Shown piece by piece: positions 55,982 to 64,000 of a stretch of 64,000 nt of DNA. The notes under the pieces are model-generated. The model was not told the origin of the DNA, made no database searches, and saw nothing but the letters and a program-made list of their open reading frames with translations. Made by a program: the position numbers and the translations under genes. The stretch is from Sphingomonas sp. OV641 (GTDB lineage: Bacteria; Pseudomonadota; Alphaproteobacteria; Sphingomonadales; Sphingomonadaceae), in contig NZ_FNZB01000001.1 in assembly GCF_900109205.1 (NCBI RefSeq), positions 1,116,001 through 1,180,000 on the forward strand, given 5' to 3'. Every line of letters starts with the position of its first letter. Position 1 is the stretch's first letter.

Positions 55982-56721
55982 GCCGCAGTCCCCAGCCAAT
56001 TTCTTACCGCGGCGACATCATCCAGCCGATACGTCGCCGTAGTCTCCCGTGCTGGTCCGACCAGCACGCCAACCCCGTTCAGCCTGGCCACTGCCGCAAA
56101 GCCCGCTTCATCGGTCACGTCATCGCCGACAAACACTGGCTTGCATCCTTCAAACGCTGGTTGGGACAGCAAAGAGGTGATGCCGCTGCCCTTATCGTGC
56201 CCGCCCGCACGAAGCTCCACCATCATCTTGCCTGTTTGCAACACCAGGCCCTCTTGTCCGACGAAATCCTCCGCCAGTCGGCGGGCTGTGGCAGCCTGCT
56301 CCGGCGCCATGCGATAATGAACTGCTACTCCCAGAGACTTCACTTCGATCACCACCCCCTTCTGCCCCGCGAACGCGGCGGAAAACACTCTTTCCGCCTC
56401 ATCGAGTGCGGCGGGACGAGCAGGCGTCAGTCGCTCACCGGAAACCCGCAGTTCGGCACCATGGCTACCGACCACTGCGATCTCCGGAACGGCAAGCCCG
56501 AGAAAATGCTCGATTTGCGCCACCGATCGCCCACTCACTAAGGCGAGACGTCCGGCAAAGGTTCCCGCAAGGCGCCGCAACAGCGCAACCAGCCCGTCAT
56601 CGACGATAACGGCGTCAGGCCTGTCGACCAGCTCAACGAGCGTGCCGTCGAAGTCGAGCAGTATACAATGGCCCGCCGCGATCAGGGCAGGTGGCGGAGG
56701 AAGCATGCGTGCTGTCACCAT
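55978..56721 (-). CDS. otsB: Trehalose-phosphatase
   Basis: 247 residues. HAD-family phosphatase: CILLDFDGTLVELVDRPDAV contains the DxD catalytic motif, ALVSGRSVAQIEHFLG follows, and FVGDDVTDEAGFAAV is the metal-binding end. It removes phosphate from trehalose-6-phosphate. I started at the ATG at 56721; an ATG at 56706 is also possible, and the longer frame upstream is not conserved. First gene of the trehalose unit, coupled to GH15. Confidence 0.94.
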   Translation of the reverse strand: MVTARMLPPPPALIAAGHCILLDFDGTLVELVDRPDAVIVDDGLVALLRRLAGTFAGRLALVSGRSVAQIEHFLGLAVPEIAVVGSHGAELRVSGERLTPARPAALDEAERVFSAAFAGQKGVVIEVKSLGVAVHYRMAPEQAATARRLAEDFVGQEGLVLQTGKMMVELRAGGHDKGSGITSLLSQPAFEGCKPVFVGDDVTDEAGFAAVARLNGVGVLVGPARETTATYRLDDVAAVRNWLGTAA

Positions 56722-56830
56722 GTCAGCGGCTCTAGCGGCCTGACGGCGCCTCGTCAGCGCCTCATGTGCTGGCGCAGGCGCGGCAAGTCTGCCATCACGT
56801 GAAAAAAGCACATGATGGGGCGGATGGCCG

Positions 56831-58009
56831 ATGTTCCTCAACTTCCTTGACGAGCTGCGCGTCGCAGGCATTCCGGCGAGTTTGAAGGAGCACCTGTTGC
56901 TCCTCGAAGCGCTGGAAAAGGACGTGATCGAACGCACACCGGAAGACTTCTATTATCTCTCCCGGTCAGTGTACGTGAAAGATGAAGGACTGCTCGACAA
57001 GTTCGATCAGGTTTTCGCCAAGGTATTCAAGGGCATTGAAACCAGCTTCGCTCAGGAGGGAGCTGAAATCCCCGCCGAGTGGCTGAAGGCTGTGACAGAG
57101 AAATTCCTGACGCCCGAGGAGATGGAGGCGATCAAGTCTCTGGGCTCGTGGGACGAGATCATGGAGACGCTGAAGAAGCGGCTTGAGGAGCAACAAAAGC
57201 GGCACCAAGGCGGCAACAAGTGGGTGGGTACCGGTGGGACCTCGCCTTTCGGCAATTCCGGCTACAATCCAGAAGGCGTGCGGATCGGCGGAGAATCGAA
57301 ACAGAAGCGCGCGCTGAAGGTCTGGGATCAGCGCGAGTTCAAAAACTTGGACAATACGCGCGAGCTTGGCACCCGCAATATCAAGATCGCGCTTCGTCGC
57401 CTGCGCAAGTTCGCCAGAGAAGGTGCGGCGGATGAACTGGACATCGATGCGACCATCGACGGAACTGCCCGGCAGGGATGGCTGGACGTCCACATGCGCC
57501 CGGAACGCCGGAACGCTGTCAAATTGCTGCTGTTCCTAGATGTCGGCGGATCCATGGACCCGTTCGTCAAACTGTGTGAAGAGCTCTTTTCAGCCGCGAC
57601 CAGTGAGTTCAAAAACCTGGAGTTCTTCTACTTTCACAACTGCCCTTATGAAGGCGTGTGGAAGGATAACAAACGCCGTTTTGCAGAACGGACGCCAACT
57701 TGGGACGTCCTCCATAAGTTTCCACATGATTACAAGCTGGTGTTCGTCGGCGACGCCTCAATGAGTCCTTATGAGATCACGCATCCGGGCGGCTCCGTGG
57801 AGCATTTCAACGAGGAGTCTGGGGCAGTCTGGATGCATCGACTGACGACAACCTATCCTGCGGCAGTTTGGCTGAACCCCGTCACCCAGTCGCAATGGGG
57901 ATATTCTCAATCGGTAAAGGTCATCCGTGAGTTGATGAACGACCGCATGTATCCGCTTACCCTAGCTGGCCTCGACGATGCGATGCGGGAACTGACCCGC
58001 AAGCGATAA
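56831..58009 (+). CDS. VWA (CoxE-like) domain protein
   Basis: 392 residues, family with a helical N-terminal half (LNFLDELRVAGIPASLKEHLLLLEAL) and a C-terminal VWA domain (about 215-390: LLLFLDVGGSMDPFVKLCEELF with a MIDAS-like DxGGS). These proteins usually work with a MoxR-type AAA ATPase as a chaperone or maturation factor for metalloenzymes; no MoxR gene is adjacent here, only otsB divergently. Function not assigned. Confidence 0.88.
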   Translation: MFLNFLDELRVAGIPASLKEHLLLLEALEKDVIERTPEDFYYLSRSVYVKDEGLLDKFDQVFAKVFKGIETSFAQEGAEIPAEWLKAVTEKFLTPEEMEAIKSLGSWDEIMETLKKRLEEQQKRHQGGNKWVGTGGTSPFGNSGYNPEGVRIGGESKQKRALKVWDQREFKNLDNTRELGTRNIKIALRRLRKFAREGAADELDIDATIDGTARQGWLDVHMRPERRNAVKLLLFLDVGGSMDPFVKLCEELFSAATSEFKNLEFFYFHNCPYEGVWKDNKRRFAERTPTWDVLHKFPHDYKLVFVGDASMSPYEITHPGGSVEHFNEESGAVWMHRLTTTYPAAVWLNPVTQSQWGYSQSVKVIRELMNDRMYPLTLAGLDDAMRELTRKR

Positions 58010-58017
58010 CGGCTTGA

Positions 58018-58055
58018 GACCGGGCGAGCATTGCCGCGCCCGGTCAACACTTTCA
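58018..58055 (+). terminator. Terminator after the VWA gene
   Basis: GACCGGGCG (58018-58026) pairs with CGCCCGGTC (58037-58045), followed by a short T-rich stretch (AACACTTTC). It lies between the convergent VWA and RNase T2 genes. Confidence 0.65.
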
Positions 58056-58063
58056 ATGCTGGG

Positions 58064-58774
58064 CTAGCGCGACCCGCGCCAGACCCGCACCCGTGCGCTT
58101 GCTTTAACGCCGCCCTGATGCGCCGGGCACCGCGTATATTGAAAGCGCTTGTTCATGCAGATCCAGACTTCATCCAGCCAGCCCTGACGATCGGTAGTGA
58201 TCTTCATCATATCCGACCTCATCCCAGGATTAACACGGGCGATGGCGTTGGCGAGCTTTCCAGCAGAGAGCGGCTGCCGCGATAGCGACACCATGTCCGG
58301 GTAGCGCAACTTGCGGTACAGGCTGGTGGCCTTGGCGAAGTAGCTGTCCGGCGTCTCGCCCGCCATACAGGTACCGTGCTTGGCCCATTCATGCTGAAGC
58401 AACTGCGCAGAGGGGGTGGAGCAGATGTTTGCGCGGATCGTGCGTTCGGAAAGCAGCGGCGTTGCTTTGCAATATTGCGGCCACTCCTTCCCGACACCGT
58501 CGGGCCAAAGCCCGTGCAGAACAAAGCCGAAGCGATTGCCCCCGCCGCATTGCACACGGGAACGCGCCGCTCGGTCCGGCTGGCGGCAATATTGCGGCGA
58601 CCAGCTTATCGCGAGAGTATAGTGACCGATCGGTAGGAGGCGCTGCGGTTCCTTTTCGTTCGGCAGGTCGGGGCGAACCGTCAGTATGCCGCTGTCCGGC
58701 ACTGAGCATTGATACGCCTGTGCTGTTGCCACAGCAGGCAACATCGCAAGCGTCAGCCCCATCCATCTGATCAT
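58064..58774 (-). CDS. Ribonuclease T2 family protein
   Basis: 236 residues. The start at 58774 gives MIRWMGLTLAMLPAVATAQA, a signal peptide, so the enzyme is periplasmic or secreted. CAS1 FVLHGLWPDG and CAS2 LLQHEWAKHGTC provide the two catalytic histidines and flanking residues; cysteines for disulfides are present. It cleaves single-stranded RNA. Divergence is typical of bacterial RNase T2 (RNase I-like). Confidence 0.94.
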   Translation of the reverse strand: MIRWMGLTLAMLPAVATAQAYQCSVPDSGILTVRPDLPNEKEPQRLLPIGHYTLAISWSPQYCRQPDRAARSRVQCGGGNRFGFVLHGLWPDGVGKEWPQYCKATPLLSERTIRANICSTPSAQLLQHEWAKHGTCMAGETPDSYFAKATSLYRKLRYPDMVSLSRQPLSAGKLANAIARVNPGMRSDMMKITTDRQGWLDEVWICMNKRFQYTRCPAHQGGVKASARVRVWRGSR

Positions 58775-58905
58775 CAATCGAACTCCATGAAACTCGCGCC
58801 GGCCGTAGCCCTGGCGAGGAAACTTATCCTCAGAGCTGAATAGGATCCGCATCAGTCCCTACTGCGGCCCTGCACACACTTCGACTTGCGACAGGCGTCA
58901 GCAGA

Positions 58906-59742
58906 TCACGCGATCTCGTAATCAAGACCGATATCGGCCGCGGGCGCAGATTGGGTAAGCCGGCCGACGCTGACGAAGTTCACGCCCGTTTGCGCCACCG
59001 GCCGGATCGTCTCCAGCGAAATGCCGCCTGATGCTTCGGACGGGATGCGGCCATCAATCATCGCTACTGCCTGGGAAAGCACCGCCGGAGGCATATTGTC
59101 CAAGAGAAGCCGCGTAGCGCCGGCAGCGATCGCCGGCTCGATCTGGTCAAGCCGGTCAACCTCCACGATGATCTCGGCGATACCTGCCGCGCGCGCTCGG
59201 GCAACCGCGATCGACACGTCACCGGCCACCGCGACATGGTTGTCTTTGATCATCGCGGCGTCCCACAGACCCATACGGTGGTTCTGCGCACCGCCCATGC
59301 GGGTGGCATATTTCTCCAGCAGGCGAAGTCCAGGGAGGGTCTTGCGGGTATCCAGCAGCACCGTGCCCGTTCCCGCAAGACGATCCACGTACAGGCTAGT
59401 CATGGTGGCGATCCCCGACAGGTGCTGGACCGTATTCAGGGCGGAACGCTCAGCGGTCAGAAGCGCGCGTGCCTGGCCACTTATCCGCATCAACACAGAA
59501 CCGCGGGCAACACGAGCGCCATCCTTTGCCAAGGCTTCGACAGTAGCCGCAGGATCCAGATGCCGGAAAAACGCGCTGGCAACTTCAAGCCCCGCGACGG
59601 TGATCGCGTCGCGGGTCGCCATCACGGCATTGAACCGGGCGTCGGCGGGAATCACCGCCTCGGATGTGACGTCGACACCGGGGCCAAGATCTTCCGCCAG
59701 CGTTGCCGTGACAAACGCTTCAAGTTCGAAATCCTGTATCAC
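58906..59742 (-). CDS. nadC: Nicotinate-nucleotide pyrophosphorylase (carboxylating)
   Basis: 278 residues. It makes nicotinate mononucleotide from quinolinate and PRPP in NAD synthesis. ERSALNTVQHLSGIATMTSLYVDRL, LLDTRKTLPGLRLLEKYA and MGGAQNHRMGLWDAAMIKDNHVAVAG match the family. The start is a GTG at 59742 that overlaps the SH3 gene stop (GTGA). nadA and nadB are not in the window. Confidence 0.96.
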   Translation of the reverse strand: MIQDFELEAFVTATLAEDLGPGVDVTSEAVIPADARFNAVMATRDAITVAGLEVASAFFRHLDPAATVEALAKDGARVARGSVLMRISGQARALLTAERSALNTVQHLSGIATMTSLYVDRLAGTGTVLLDTRKTLPGLRLLEKYATRMGGAQNHRMGLWDAAMIKDNHVAVAGDVSIAVARARAAGIAEIIVEVDRLDQIEPAIAAGATRLLLDNMPPAVLSQAVAMIDGRIPSEASGGISLETIRPVAQTGVNFVSVGRLTQSAPAADIGLDYEIA

Positions 59743-60230
59743 GGGAGTGTCTCCTCCGGCGCGACGCCCCACAAGCGGGTCGCCTCTACAAAGCCGACTT
59801 GCCCTCGCACATCAAAGCGGCACCAGCCGCGAGCGCATTGGCTCACGCGCCCCACCACGCCCGGCTCCGCACGCCAAAGCACCCGCGCTCCGAAGGCCGG
59901 TCGATCGCGCAGTTCAGTGACCGCTTCCTGCACGATTGCCGTTCGCGTGCTGCTGATCAAATTGCCCAACATCCAGCCCTGCTCTCCGCCGGGATCCTCA
60001 ACCTTGCGCCACTCCTTGAAGACGTCGACGACCCGCACCGGCAGGTCAGCACGCACATAGAGCCAGGTTGCAGGATATGAGCGGCCCGGCCCTGAACGCA
60101 TCCTCGCCTTCCCCGCGCCGATCGACGCGAAGTACGGGGGCTTGGGTTTCTCTTTTCCGGTTTGCGCGGCGACGCTGCCCCCCGAAATCAACACGGCAAG
60201 CATCGCCAGTCCTGCCGTCCATCGCCGCAT
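59739..60230 (-). CDS. SH3 domain-containing secreted protein
   Basis: 163 residues. Signal peptide (WTAGLAMLAVLISGGSVAAQ), then two bacterial SH3-like parts: ASIGAGKARMRSGPGRSYPATWLYVRADLPVRVVDVFKEWRKV and a second about 100-150 (TELRDRPAFGARVLWRAEPGVVGRVSQCARGWCRFDVRG). SH3b domains often bind peptidoglycan or other proteins in the periplasm. It overlaps nadC by four bases but is otherwise divergent from the D-2-hydroxyacid dehydrogenase. Confidence 0.88.
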   Translation of the reverse strand: MRRWTAGLAMLAVLISGGSVAAQTGKEKPKPPYFASIGAGKARMRSGPGRSYPATWLYVRADLPVRVVDVFKEWRKVEDPGGEQGWMLGNLISSTRTAIVQEAVTELRDRPAFGARVLWRAEPGVVGRVSQCARGWCRFDVRGQVGFVEATRLWGVAPEETLP

Positions 60231-60328
60231 GATCGTCCCCCCGTCGCGCACAATGTTCTGTAGCCGGGTGTATCGCCCAGCTTCAACCGATCGTTGACGC
60301 GAAAGCGCCGCTTCGCCAAGCCTGCGGC

Positions 60329-61327
60329 ATGGTCGATACGCGCCGTTGCCCCAATCCTCGGGTCTTTGTTACCCGCGAGCTGCCTGACGCCACCATGAAC
60401 CGGCTTGAGGATCTGTTCGATACGGTCAACAATCGGGCGGACCAAGTCATGTCGCGGGAACAGCTTGCCGCAGCCATGAAGGATTGCGACGTACTGGTCC
60501 CGACCGTGGTCGACACAATAGATGCCGAACTGATCTCCGCCGCCGGCGATCGGCTCAAGCTGATCGCGAACTTCGGTGCTGGTGTGAACCACATCGACCT
60601 GAGGGCTGCACGGGCACGCGGTATCATCGTCACGAACACGCCGGGTGTACTGACCGAAGATACGGCCGACATGACGATGGCGCTTATCGTCTCGGTCCCG
60701 CGTCGCCTGGCGGAAGGTGAGAAGCTTGTCCGCTCTGGCGAATGGAAAGGCTGGAGCCCAGGCGGCATGTTGGGTCACCGGATTGGCGGCAAGGCACTTG
60801 GTGTCGTCGGCATGGGTAGGATCGGCCAGGCAGTAGCGCGCCGAGCCCGCGCATTCGGCCTTTCCGTGCATTATCACAATCGTCATCGCCTGCCGAAAGT
60901 CCTGGAGGCAGAACTGCAGGCACAATGGCATCCGAACTTGGATGAGATGCTTGCCAATATCGACATTCTGACCATCCACACGCCGCGCAATGCAGACAGT
61001 GAGAACCTGATCAGCGCGCAACGGATCGCGCTACTACGCCCGCACGTCTACCTGATCAACGCGAGCCGTGGCGGCATCGTTGATGAAAATGCGATGATCG
61101 ATGCGCTCGAAGCGGGACGCCTCGCCGGCGCCGGACTCGACGTCTGGACACATGAGCCGGTGATCGATCCCCGGCTGCTCGCCCTGCCGAATGTCGTCAT
61201 GACCCCGCACATGGGATCCGCGACGTTCGAGGGCCGTCTTGCCACCGGCGAAAAGGTGATGACGAACATCCGGATGTGGGCCGATGGCCATCGACCACCC
61301 GATCAAGTGCTGGAAGGTTGGGTCTGA
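60329..61327 (+). CDS. D-2-hydroxyacid dehydrogenase (glycerate/glyoxylate reductase type)
   Basis: 332 residues. NAD-binding LGVVGMGRIGQAVARRARAFG (GxGxxG) lies between the two halves of the catalytic domain; DENAMIDALEAGRLAGAGLDVWTHEP and VMTPHMGSATFEGR contain the substrate-binding Arg and active-site His. Members reduce glyoxylate or hydroxypyruvate. It starts with MVDTRRCPNPR at 60329; a nearby later Val could also be used. Confidence 0.95.
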   Translation: MVDTRRCPNPRVFVTRELPDATMNRLEDLFDTVNNRADQVMSREQLAAAMKDCDVLVPTVVDTIDAELISAAGDRLKLIANFGAGVNHIDLRAARARGIIVTNTPGVLTEDTADMTMALIVSVPRRLAEGEKLVRSGEWKGWSPGGMLGHRIGGKALGVVGMGRIGQAVARRARAFGLSVHYHNRHRLPKVLEAELQAQWHPNLDEMLANIDILTIHTPRNADSENLISAQRIALLRPHVYLINASRGGIVDENAMIDALEAGRLAGAGLDVWTHEPVIDPRLLALPNVVMTPHMGSATFEGRLATGEKVMTNIRMWADGHRPPDQVLEGWV

Positions 61328-61418
61328 CGGACTTCTTAATTCAGGCTGCTATTTCGCTGGGAACACAAAGCAAACCTACTGCATTTTACGATCGTTCAAC
61401 ATGATCGGAGATTTCGCA

Positions 61419-61610
61419 ATGAAGAATGCAGTTCTTCTGCTGATGCTTGGCGTGACCGCTGTTGGCACCTCGGCGTGCTCAACTTTGAGAGGAGCCGCGA
61501 TCGGCGGCGCTGGCGGCGCTGGTGTTGCTGCGGTGTCGGGCGGCGACGTCGAGAAAGGCGCGGCTGTCGGCGGTGCGGCCGGCGCAGTCGTCGGAACGAT
61601 CGACAACTGA
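61419..61610 (+). CDS. Glycine-zipper lipoprotein
   Basis: 63 residues with a lipoprotein signal (MKNAVLLLMLGVTAVGTSACS, Cys at SAC) and a glycine-zipper core (GGAGGAGVAAVSGGDVEKGAAVGGAAGAVVG), like small outer-membrane Gly-zipper proteins. The start at 61419 follows TTTCGCA; the open frame runs further upstream into the previous gene but is not conserved there. Function unknown; such proteins are often stress-induced. Confidence 0.85.
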   Translation: MKNAVLLLMLGVTAVGTSACSTLRGAAIGGAGGAGVAAVSGGDVEKGAAVGGAAGAVVGTIDN

Positions 61611-61680
61611 TTGCCGAACCTGGCCACTATCTCCGTTGCGCCGCACGTCGGCGCAGCGGAGACAGCTGGCGGGTGGTGGC

Positions 61681-63096
61681 TCAGTCGCCGGTGAGGATCC
61701 GATCGACCAGCTGCTTCACCGTGGGCACGAAGCCGTTGGAGTAGAACGGATCACGCTTGAAGTTGTAGGCGGCATGGCCAGCGAACATCAGGTTCGCTTC
61801 GGTGTCGCCGCCATGGGCGATTTCCTGCAGCGTCTTCTGAATGCAGAAACTGCGCGGATCGGCAAGGCGACCGGTAGAATTGGTCTCGGTATCCGCCCAG
61901 CTCGAGAACAGGCATTGGCTGAGGCATCCCATGCAATCGGCCTGGTCCTTGCGGATCTCCGCCTTTTCCTGGGGGCTGACGAAGACGAGCGTGTTGTCGG
62001 GCGTCTTCAACGCATCGGTGAAACCATGGCCGAACCATTCGCGGGCACGCAGCAGATCGTTGCGCGTGACCCAGAAGTTCTTCCCCTTCACACCGACATC
62101 AAGCTGGAAGACGTGATCACCCGCCTCCTGCGTCGAGAAGGCGATCTGACGTTCCGAACGGGCCTCGAGGCTGCGGAGGAACGGATTACGCACAGCCGAC
62201 GAATAGAAACCGGTCGGGGAGAAGCGATGAAGAAGGACGTCGCCTTCCTCGATCGTCATCAGCCGGTCTTTCCACGCCTGGGGAATGGGGCTTTCTTGGG
62301 TGAGAAGCGGACGGGTCCCGTATTGAAAGGCGATCGCGCCGAGTTCGGGATTATCGATCCAGTGATTCCAATCGCGCAGATACCATACGCCGCCGGCCAT
62401 GATGATCGGCGTGGTATCGGGGATACCCCCTTCACGCATGGTTTCGCGCAGCGCCTTCACGCGCGGATACGGATCTTCCGGCTTCAGGGGATCTTCGGCG
62501 TTCGACAGGCCATTATGGCCGCCGGCCAGCCACGGATCCTCATACACGACGGCGCCAAGCAGATCGGCGACCTTGGAATAGGCCCGCTTCCAAAGCGCGC
62601 GGAAAGCGCGGCCGGAGGAAACAATGGGCAGATAATTCACATTGTACGAGGCAGCGATCTCGCTGAGCTTGTAGGGCATGCCAGCGCCGCAAGTAACACC
62701 GGCGACCAGCCCGCGGGTGCGTTCAAGCACGCCCTGAAGCACGCGCTGCGCACCGCCCATTTCCCAGAGCACGTTGATGTTGATGGCGCCTTTTCCGCCA
62801 GCAATTTCCCAGGCACGCTGAACCTGCTGAACCGCCCCTTCGATGGCGTAGGCGATAAGCTCCTCATGCCGCTCCCGCCGGGTCAGCGCATGATAAACCT
62901 GCGGCACGATCTTGCCTTCCGCATCATAGCTATCTGCATTGACCGCGCTGACCGTACCAATACCGCCAGCAGCAGCCCACGCGCCAGCCGATGCGTGGTT
63001 CGTTGCGGCAACCCCTTTTCCGCCCTCCACCAGCGGCCAGACTTCGCGGCCGTTGTAGACGATGGGCTGCAGCCCCTTGAACACGGCAGATGCCAC
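61681..63096 (-). CDS. NAD(P)H-dependent flavin oxidoreductase, nitronate monooxygenase-like
   Basis: 471 residues, longer than typical nitronate monooxygenases (about 320-360), from a GTG at 63096. The N-terminal part (about 30-240) is a FMN-binding TIM barrel: VAATNHASAGAWAAAGGIGTVSAVNADSY and LVAGVTCGAGMPYKLSEIAASYNVNYLPIVSSGRAFRALWKRA resemble 2-nitropropane dioxygenase. Near the C-terminus DCMGCLSQCLFSSW followed by a further Cys (SFCIQ) forms a four-cysteine cluster that could bind an Fe-S centre; this is unusual for the family. Substrate unknown. Confidence 0.85.
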   Translation of the reverse strand: MASAVFKGLQPIVYNGREVWPLVEGGKGVAATNHASAGAWAAAGGIGTVSAVNADSYDAEGKIVPQVYHALTRRERHEELIAYAIEGAVQQVQRAWEIAGGKGAININVLWEMGGAQRVLQGVLERTRGLVAGVTCGAGMPYKLSEIAASYNVNYLPIVSSGRAFRALWKRAYSKVADLLGAVVYEDPWLAGGHNGLSNAEDPLKPEDPYPRVKALRETMREGGIPDTTPIIMAGGVWYLRDWNHWIDNPELGAIAFQYGTRPLLTQESPIPQAWKDRLMTIEEGDVLLHRFSPTGFYSSAVRNPFLRSLEARSERQIAFSTQEAGDHVFQLDVGVKGKNFWVTRNDLLRAREWFGHGFTDALKTPDNTLVFVSPQEKAEIRKDQADCMGCLSQCLFSSWADTETNSTGRLADPRSFCIQKTLQEIAHGGDTEANLMFAGHAAYNFKRDPFYSNGFVPTVKQLVDRILTGD

Positions 63097-63173
63097 GACT
63101 TTGCTTTACCTCCAATGAGACGGATAAGGCGCCCTAGCGAGAAAGGTTGCGTGGCGCGAGAAAATTACGTGGA

Positions 63174-64000
63174 TCAAGAAAGCGCGCCCGGCCGTCCGAT
63201 GGCCTCTTCATACAGCGCTGCGTAGCGCTTGATCATTCGGCGTTCGTCATATTCAGCCTGTGCCTTGCGCCGATTTGCCTCGCCGACACTGCGGCGAAGC
63301 TCAGGATTGGCGATCAAAGCCTGCATCGCGTCCCGCAGGCGAACCTCGCCGTGATATTCTGTGATGAAGGGCGCATTTTCAGCCGAGACCATCGCCGGAA
63401 CATCTCCGACGGGAGGTGCGACGATCGGTAGGCCCGCAGCCATTCCCTCCACAACCGAGATAGGAAACTGCTCTGACCGGGAGGACAAAGCGAGCATGTC
63501 GAAATGGCCGAGAAAGCGATAGGGCCGGTCAAGGAAGCCGGGCAACACCAATTGGTCCTCGATCCCCATCGCCAGCGCCGCCTGCTCGATCGCAGCGCGT
63601 TCCGGCCCTTCTCCGACGATCACCAGGCGAAAGCGTGAGGACAGCCCGCCCGCGGCACGCACCAGCGCCGGCAGATCCTTGACCGCCCGCAATCCGGCCA
63701 CCGTGCCAATCACGGTTTCCTTGGGCTTGCGCACGAAGCCGGGAATGCCCTTGGGATCGGGCTTGCCGGCGTACAGACCCGTCGCGATGCCGTTGATGAT
63801 GCGGTGAACCTTCGCGCGCGGCTGCTTCCACGTCTCCAGCGCGATGCGCTCCAGCGACGTGGAGGGCACGGCAAGGCCATGCGCGGCACTGAGCGCCAGG
63901 CGACGGTAGAGGTTGCGCTCACGCTTCAAACCGCCGGCCTCATCCTCGTTGAAGCCGTCTTCGTGATGCACGACCGGCGGGACACCGCGGCCAAATACAC
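63174..64000 (-). CDS. GT4 family glycosyltransferase, 3' part
   Basis: About 275 C-terminal residues; the frame is open to the window end, so the start lies beyond 64000. A GT-B glycosyltransferase C-terminal half: VIGTVAGLRAVKDLPALVRAAGG, VIVGEGPERAAIEQAALAMGIEDQLVLPGFLDRPYRFLGHFDMLALSSRSEQFPISVVEGMAAGLPIVAPPVGDVPAMV, where the EQFPISVVEGMA segment is the EX7E motif. The start of the visible part (VHHEDGFNED) resembles exopolysaccharide-type GT4 enzymes. It probably builds a surface polysaccharide or glycolipid. Confidence 0.9.
   Translation of the reverse strand, partial: VFGRGVPPVVHHEDGFNEDEAGGLKRERNLYRRLALSAAHGLAVPSTSLERIALETWKQPRAKVHRIINGIATGLYAGKPDPKGIPGFVRKPKETVIGTVAGLRAVKDLPALVRAAGGLSSRFRLVIVGEGPERAAIEQAALAMGIEDQLVLPGFLDRPYRFLGHFDMLALSSRSEQFPISVVEGMAAGLPIVAPPVGDVPAMVSAENAPFITEYHGEVRLRDAMQALIANPELRRSVGEANRRKAQAEYDERRMIKRYAALYEEAIGRPGALS

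Noticed and set aside
61360..61390. GGAAC upstream of the glycine-zipper lipoprotein gene as an EcfG promoter
   Set aside because: At a spacing of 17 the -10 position reads CAT rather than GTT.

Overview
This window is chromosomal DNA of a high-GC, Gram-negative alphaproteobacterium of the Sphingomonadales, most likely Sphingomonas or a close relative. The main reasons are a 420-residue serine palmitoyltransferase of the Sphingomonas type (PLP lysine at residue 265) beside its own acyl carrier protein, a complete PhyR-NepR-EcfG general stress locus, and the block argS-SPOR-nagZ-scpA-scpB-tatA-tatB-tatC. I saw no rRNA, tRNA, CRISPR array, insertion sequence or prophage. Genes are densely packed, many overlap by 4 bases (ATGA or GTGA), and no gene-free stretch exceeds about 300 bases.

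Layout. 1-1739: end of a Tad pilus operon (tadB partial, tadC, a coiled-coil membrane protein). 1762-10779: housekeeping genes (ppdK, glyQ-glyS, rplY, pth) plus a TraB/GumN protein. 10830-21505: proB, then a probable sphingolipid locus: a CerR-like reductase, acyl carrier protein, spt, a hybrid sensor kinase, lptF-lptG, a fatty acid desaturase and a GNAT-fold protein resembling bacterial ceramide synthase. 21481-28734: small secreted proteins, xthA, erpA, an M23 peptidase, a DUF455 protein, a peroxiredoxin and glnE.

28779-33123 is the general stress response region: a small NepR-like protein, ecfG, a 47-residue membrane protein, phyR, nepR, a phyP-like degenerate sensor kinase, then a probable small RNA and an entericidin-like lipoprotein. 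Two promoters with the same EcfG-type architecture (GGAAC, 17 bases, GTT) lie upstream of nepR and of the small RNA. The RNA would carry two perfect hairpins with cytosine-rich loops, a layout like GsrN of Caulobacter. It is the most interesting unannotated element I found.

33180-43875: tatCBA, scpBA, nagZ, a SPOR protein, argS, a secreted protein, a DUF1501/DUF1800 pair, a metallophosphoesterase and a small protein. 43945-50675: an RND efflux operon with a divergent TetR regulator and a palindromic operator between them. 50701-58009: a TonB-dependent receptor, a trehalose operon (otsB, GH15, otsA) and a VWA protein. 58064-64000: RNase T2, nadC, an SH3 protein, a D-2-hydroxyacid dehydrogenase, a glycine-zipper lipoprotein, a nitronate monooxygenase-like flavoprotein and a glycosyltransferase cut by the window end.

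Themes: the envelope (sphingolipid synthesis and possible Lpt-type export, efflux, Tat export, peptidoglycan enzymes) and stress adaptation (EcfG regulon, trehalose, peroxiredoxin). All function names rest on motifs and family resemblance read by eye; no database search was run.
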